From Lachnospiraceae bacterium UBA7188 (GTDB lineage Bacteria > Bacillota > Clostridia > Lachnospirales > Lachnospiraceae): 16,178 nt of DNA. Location: assembly GCA_002490995.1 (NCBI GenBank), contig DKVC01000073.1, forward strand, positions 5,883 through 22,060, in the 5' to 3' direction. The notes under the pieces are model-generated. The model made no database searches, had not been told where the DNA came from, and saw only the letters and a program-made list of their open reading frames with translations. The position numbers and the translations under genes are program-made. Every line of letters starts with the position of its first letter. Within the stretch, counting starts at the first letter, position 1. Below, in pieces: positions 13,660 to 16,178 of this stretch.

Positions 13660-14883
13660 TCAGCTTCGGTAATCGGCGTTAATTTTCACATAATCATAGC
13701 TTAAGTCGCAGCCCCAGGCGGTGGCTTCCTGCTCGCCCATGTGCATGTCTACCAGGACGGTAACCTCGGAGTCGGAGAGAATCTTCGTGGCTTCCTCCTC
13801 ACTGTAATCGCAGGCGACGCCGTTTCCATAGATATGGATTCTGCCGCTTACGCTCTGGAACCAGAGGTCTACGTTCTCCGGCTCAAAGGGTACCCCGGAA
13901 TAGCCCAGCGCGCAGAGGATTCTGCCCCAGTTGGCGTCATGGCCGAAGATGGCTGCCTTGGTCAGGGAGGAACAGATGACGGATTTCGCCAGTGTCCGGG
14001 CGTCCTCTTTGGAAGCGGCGCCGATTACCTTCGTCTCGAACAGAGCCGTGGCTCCTTCCCCGTCCCCTGCCATTTTCCGGGCAAGGTATGTGGTGACAAA
14101 GCGGAGAGCTTCACAGAAGGCATCGTAGTTCTTTCCTTCGGAAACGATTTCCTCATTCCCCGCCAGTCCGTTGGCCAGAATCAGCAGTGTATCATTGGTG
14201 CTGGTGTCCCCGTCCACGGAAATCATATTGAAGGAATCCACTACATCCGCGCTGAGGGCTTTCTGCAGCATCCGTCCGGAAATCTTCACATCCGTGGTAA
14301 GGAATCCGAGCATGGTGCACATATTGGGATGAATCATGCCGGAGCCTTTGCACATGCCGCCCAGGGTAACGGTTTTCCCGTCAATTTCAAAGGTTACGGC
14401 GATTTGTTTTTCCACCGTATCTGTGGTCATGATAGCCTTCGCCGCATCGGTTCCCGCTTCCGGGGTGTCCGACTTTGCGGCGGCAAGTTTTCGGATTCCC
14501 TCTGTGATCCTGTCCACGGGAATCTGCATGCCGATGACGCCGGTGGAGGCCACCAGGATGGAAGTCTCCGGGATGCCAAGCTGTTCTCCCGCGCATCTGC
14601 TCTCCGCCGCGCAGCAGTCCAATCCTTCCTTTCCCGTGCAGGCGTTTGCGATGCCGGAATTGACCACCACAGCCTGGACGTAGGGGGACTCCTTCACGAT
14701 TCTCTGATCCCAGAGCACCGGGGCTGCCTTGACCACATTGGTGGTAAAGGTTCCTGCCGCCACGCAGGGGACTTCGCTGTAAATCAGGGCCATGTCCTTC
14801 CGGTTCCGGTATTTGATTGCGGCTTCCACGCCTGCTGCCTGGAATCCTTTTGCTGCGGTTATGCCGCCTTGTATCTGTTTCAT
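13660..14883 (-). CDS. argJ: Bifunctional ornithine acetyltransferase / N-acetylglutamate synthase
   Basis: ArgJ transfers the acetyl group from acetylornithine to glutamate, closing the arginine acetyl cycle; bifunctional forms also use acetyl-CoA. The 407-residue precursor matches full length and cleaves itself into two chains. The site is visible as KGSGMIHPNM followed by CTMLGF: Thr 190 is the nucleophile and becomes the start of the beta chain. The residue before it is Cys, where Ala is usual. AAGTFTTN (42-49) and VVVNSGIANACTG (72-84) are also typical. The ATG at 14883 follows AGAGGAACAAT. The small membrane protein, argB and argD follow in the same direction; argC is not in the window. 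Confidence 0.96.
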   Translation of the reverse strand: MKQIQGGITAAKGFQAAGVEAAIKYRNRKDMALIYSEVPCVAAGTFTTNVVKAAPVLWDQRIVKESPYVQAVVVNSGIANACTGKEGLDCCAAESRCAGEQLGIPETSILVASTGVIGMQIPVDRITEGIRKLAAAKSDTPEAGTDAAKAIMTTDTVEKQIAVTFEIDGKTVTLGGMCKGSGMIHPNMCTMLGFLTTDVKISGRMLQKALSADVVDSFNMISVDGDTSTNDTLLILANGLAGNEEIVSEGKNYDAFCEALRFVTTYLARKMAGDGEGATALFETKVIGAASKEDARTLAKSVICSSLTKAAIFGHDANWGRILCALGYSGVPFEPENVDLWFQSVSGRIHIYGNGVACDYSEEEATKILSDSEVTVLVDMHMGEQEATAWGCDLSYDYVKINADYRS

Positions 14884-14917
14884 ATTGTTCCTCTTTCTGT
14901 GTGTTTATATTTCGTTG

Positions 14918-15030
14918 ATACTCGTGAGCAGATTGAATCTTGACAATAGAAACACCGCTTCTATTGTATGCCGGTTGTTTGTTCCCCATTGCGAAGACGC
15001 TCACTCTTATATATTTACGTTGGCAAATGT
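14918..15030 (-). repeat. Dispersed modular repeat, copy R5, with nested 25-bp hairpin
   Basis: On the minus strand ACATTTGCCAACGTAAAT is followed by GAGTGAGCG and, at the far end, GCTCACGAGTAT. The core is about 27 bp longer than R3 because of an inserted perfect inverted repeat (ACAATAGAA at 14943-14951, TTCTATTGT at 14959-14967, 7-bp loop). The first 16 bp of the copy are also the end of the upstream gene. It forms most of the leader region before argJ. Confidence 0.8.
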
Positions 15031-15620
15031 TCAGGAACTGTTATATCCGATGAAAGAATTTCCCGCACTTCTCCCGAAGACATGTCCCTGGCAGAAATTT
15101 TCCCAAGCCACGATTGTCCGCCTCCGTAGGATAATTCCCATTGAATGGTATGCGGAATTTTCTCTATCACGGGAATTCTTTCCTTCCCTGTATACACAAG
15201 CTCCCGGTCTGCATCCTCCGTGACATAGAGTTTCAATTCTTCCCTGATTCCGGACACATCCAATTTGTAAATATACCCTGACGAGACGGAGCGCAGGGGC
15301 GGCACATGCGCAAATGCTTCAATATTATGCCTCAAATGGGCTTCCTTTAATGGCCTGTCCAGGAGGGCATCGCTGAGCAGCCATTCATCGTAGTCGATAT
15401 TATAATGGCTGGATAGCAATTGCAAATTATGTTCCGATAATATTTTCTGGAAATATGCCCCCGCATCCTGAAATCTGTCGATGACAAATAAGGAAGAAAT
15501 GCCGATCCACGGTGACATAAAAACCTGACCTGTTATATCCGCCGAAAGATAACCCGTATCAATATCCTGCGGAGACGAAAAATACATAATGTCGGGGATA
15601 TGGGCATTCAGTTCACTCAT
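15015..15620 (-). CDS. Hypothetical protein, unrecognised
   Basis: A 201-residue soluble protein with no membrane segment, signal peptide or motif I recognise. It is rich in aromatic and acidic residues (DIMYFSSPQDIDTGY near the start) and looks like a two-part alpha/beta fold. The ATG at 15620 is supported by AAAGGAG at good spacing. Its last codons, for PEHLPT and the TAA stop, are read from the end of repeat R5, so the original C-terminus may have been replaced. It follows the GNAT gene by 43 bp and probably shares its transcript. A small immunity-type or regulatory protein is conceivable, but nothing here shows it. Confidence 0.75.
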   Translation of the reverse strand: MSELNAHIPDIMYFSSPQDIDTGYLSADITGQVFMSPWIGISSLFVIDRFQDAGAYFQKILSEHNLQLLSSHYNIDYDEWLLSDALLDRPLKEAHLRHNIEAFAHVPPLRSVSSGYIYKLDVSGIREELKLYVTEDADRELVYTGKERIPVIEKIPHTIQWELSYGGGQSWLGKISARDMSSGEVREILSSDITVPEHLPT

Positions 15621-15663
15621 GCTTTTTCTCCTTTCTGGAAGGAACGGACTGGATTCAAAATAA

Positions 15664-16128
15664 TCAGCGGTTAAACGCCGTAATATTCGCCTCATTCAGC
15701 GTAAAATCGTAATAATTCAAGTCTTCCCGCCTTGTCCAGCCGATACACTTCCAGAAAGCATTTCCGATATCGTTAGCGGTAAAAGCAATCAGGCTGACCT
15801 TATTGATCTGCTCTTCCTTCAGCGCGTTCATGCAGTGGACCACCATGGCTTTACCGATCCCCCGTCTGCGCCAGTCCTCCCTCACACACACATGATACAG
15901 GCATCCACGCCTGCCGTCATGTCCGCAGAGAATACCGCCTACAATGGCGCCTTCCCCGTCCACCGCCACCACACTTGTAGTGGGATTGCGTCTGAGAAAA
16001 CGCTCCACCCCCTCCCGAGAGTCGTCAATGCTGCGCATGCCGAAGCCCCGGATGGTTTTCCACAGAGCATAAAGCCCTTCGTAATCTTCTGTTGTCATGG
16101 TTTTGACTGTAAACGTTTTATCGTTCAT
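15664..16128 (-). CDS. GNAT-family N-acetyltransferase
   Basis: A 154-residue acetyl-CoA-dependent acetyltransferase. The acetyl-CoA-binding loop REDWRRRGIGKAMV (about 83-96) follows the beta-4 strand YHVCV, and motif B is seen in GNAFWKCIGWTRREDLNYYDF. Length and order match single-domain GNATs such as YpeA. The ATG at 16128 has AGGTAAAGAA upstream. Its substrate is unknown; the position two genes before argJ makes an amino-acid-related acetylation possible but unproven, and an N-acetylglutamate synthase role is not supported since argJ is present. The remaining 50 bp to the window end show nothing. Confidence 0.93.
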   Translation of the reverse strand: MNDKTFTVKTMTTEDYEGLYALWKTIRGFGMRSIDDSREGVERFLRRNPTTSVVAVDGEGAIVGGILCGHDGRRGCLYHVCVREDWRRRGIGKAMVVHCMNALKEEQINKVSLIAFTANDIGNAFWKCIGWTRREDLNYYDFTLNEANITAFNR

Positions 16129-16178
16129 TTCTTTACCTGTTATCTACCTTCTGCAATCTATTCATCCCAAGCTTTACC

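Noticed and set aside
13741..14943. Long 400-codon open frame on the plus strand opposite argJ
   Set aside because: It is antisense to a clear argJ with all family motifs, and its product is low-complexity His/Gly-rich with no recognisable domain. It is a GC-driven shadow frame.

Overview
The window looks like a chromosomal segment of a Clostridia bacterium, most likely Lachnospiraceae. The evidence is the DUF951-rpsF-ssb-rpsR-gdpP neighbourhood, a glnA followed by an ANTAR regulator, an arginine cluster around argJ, argB and argD, strong GGAGG-type ribosome binding sites, and mid-range GC in genes with AT-rich gaps. No tRNA, rRNA, insertion sequence, phage gene or CRISPR array was seen. All genes lie on the minus strand except one HTH/membrane-protein pair.

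Layout from left to right (minus-strand transcription runs right to left). Positions 127-5165 hold gdpP (c-di-AMP phosphodiesterase) with its own promoter, the rpsF-ssb-rpsR operon with a clear promoter and terminator, a 57-codon DUF951 gene, and a YdcF-like membrane protein with a near-consensus promoter. Positions 5285-7465 hold glnA followed by an ANTAR antiterminator whose receiver domain lacks the phospho-acceptor Asp; the glnA leader carries two small hairpins with the same loop. Positions 7516-8456 hold a divergent plus-strand XRE regulator and membrane protein, preceded by a consensus promoter, a 40-bp nested dyad and a 29-bp tandem repeat. Positions 8684-9115 hold a YdcZ-type DMT transporter. 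Positions 9431-14883 hold argJ, a small two-helix membrane protein, argB, argD and an orphan secreted solute-binding protein. Positions 15015-16128 hold an unrecognised gene and a GNAT acetyltransferase upstream of argJ.

The most interesting signal is a dispersed modular repeat family of about 65 to 190 bp, with five clear full copies and one reduced copy here (1-116, 2228-2310, 5936-6020, 9215-9402, 13599-13655, 14918-15030). Five of the six lie beside, or overlap, the stop codon of a minus-strand gene. The core folds into a hairpin whose two arms both keep CGAG. This fits a tandem sheared G-A motif and not a perfect inverted repeat. One copy shows a compensatory base-pair change and others keep pairing by wobble, which suggests selection on an RNA structure. 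Two copies carry a 110-bp module between the conserved parts, and one carries a nested 25-bp hairpin. I do not recognise this family. A second notable feature is a row of five tandem hairpins between rpsR and its terminator.
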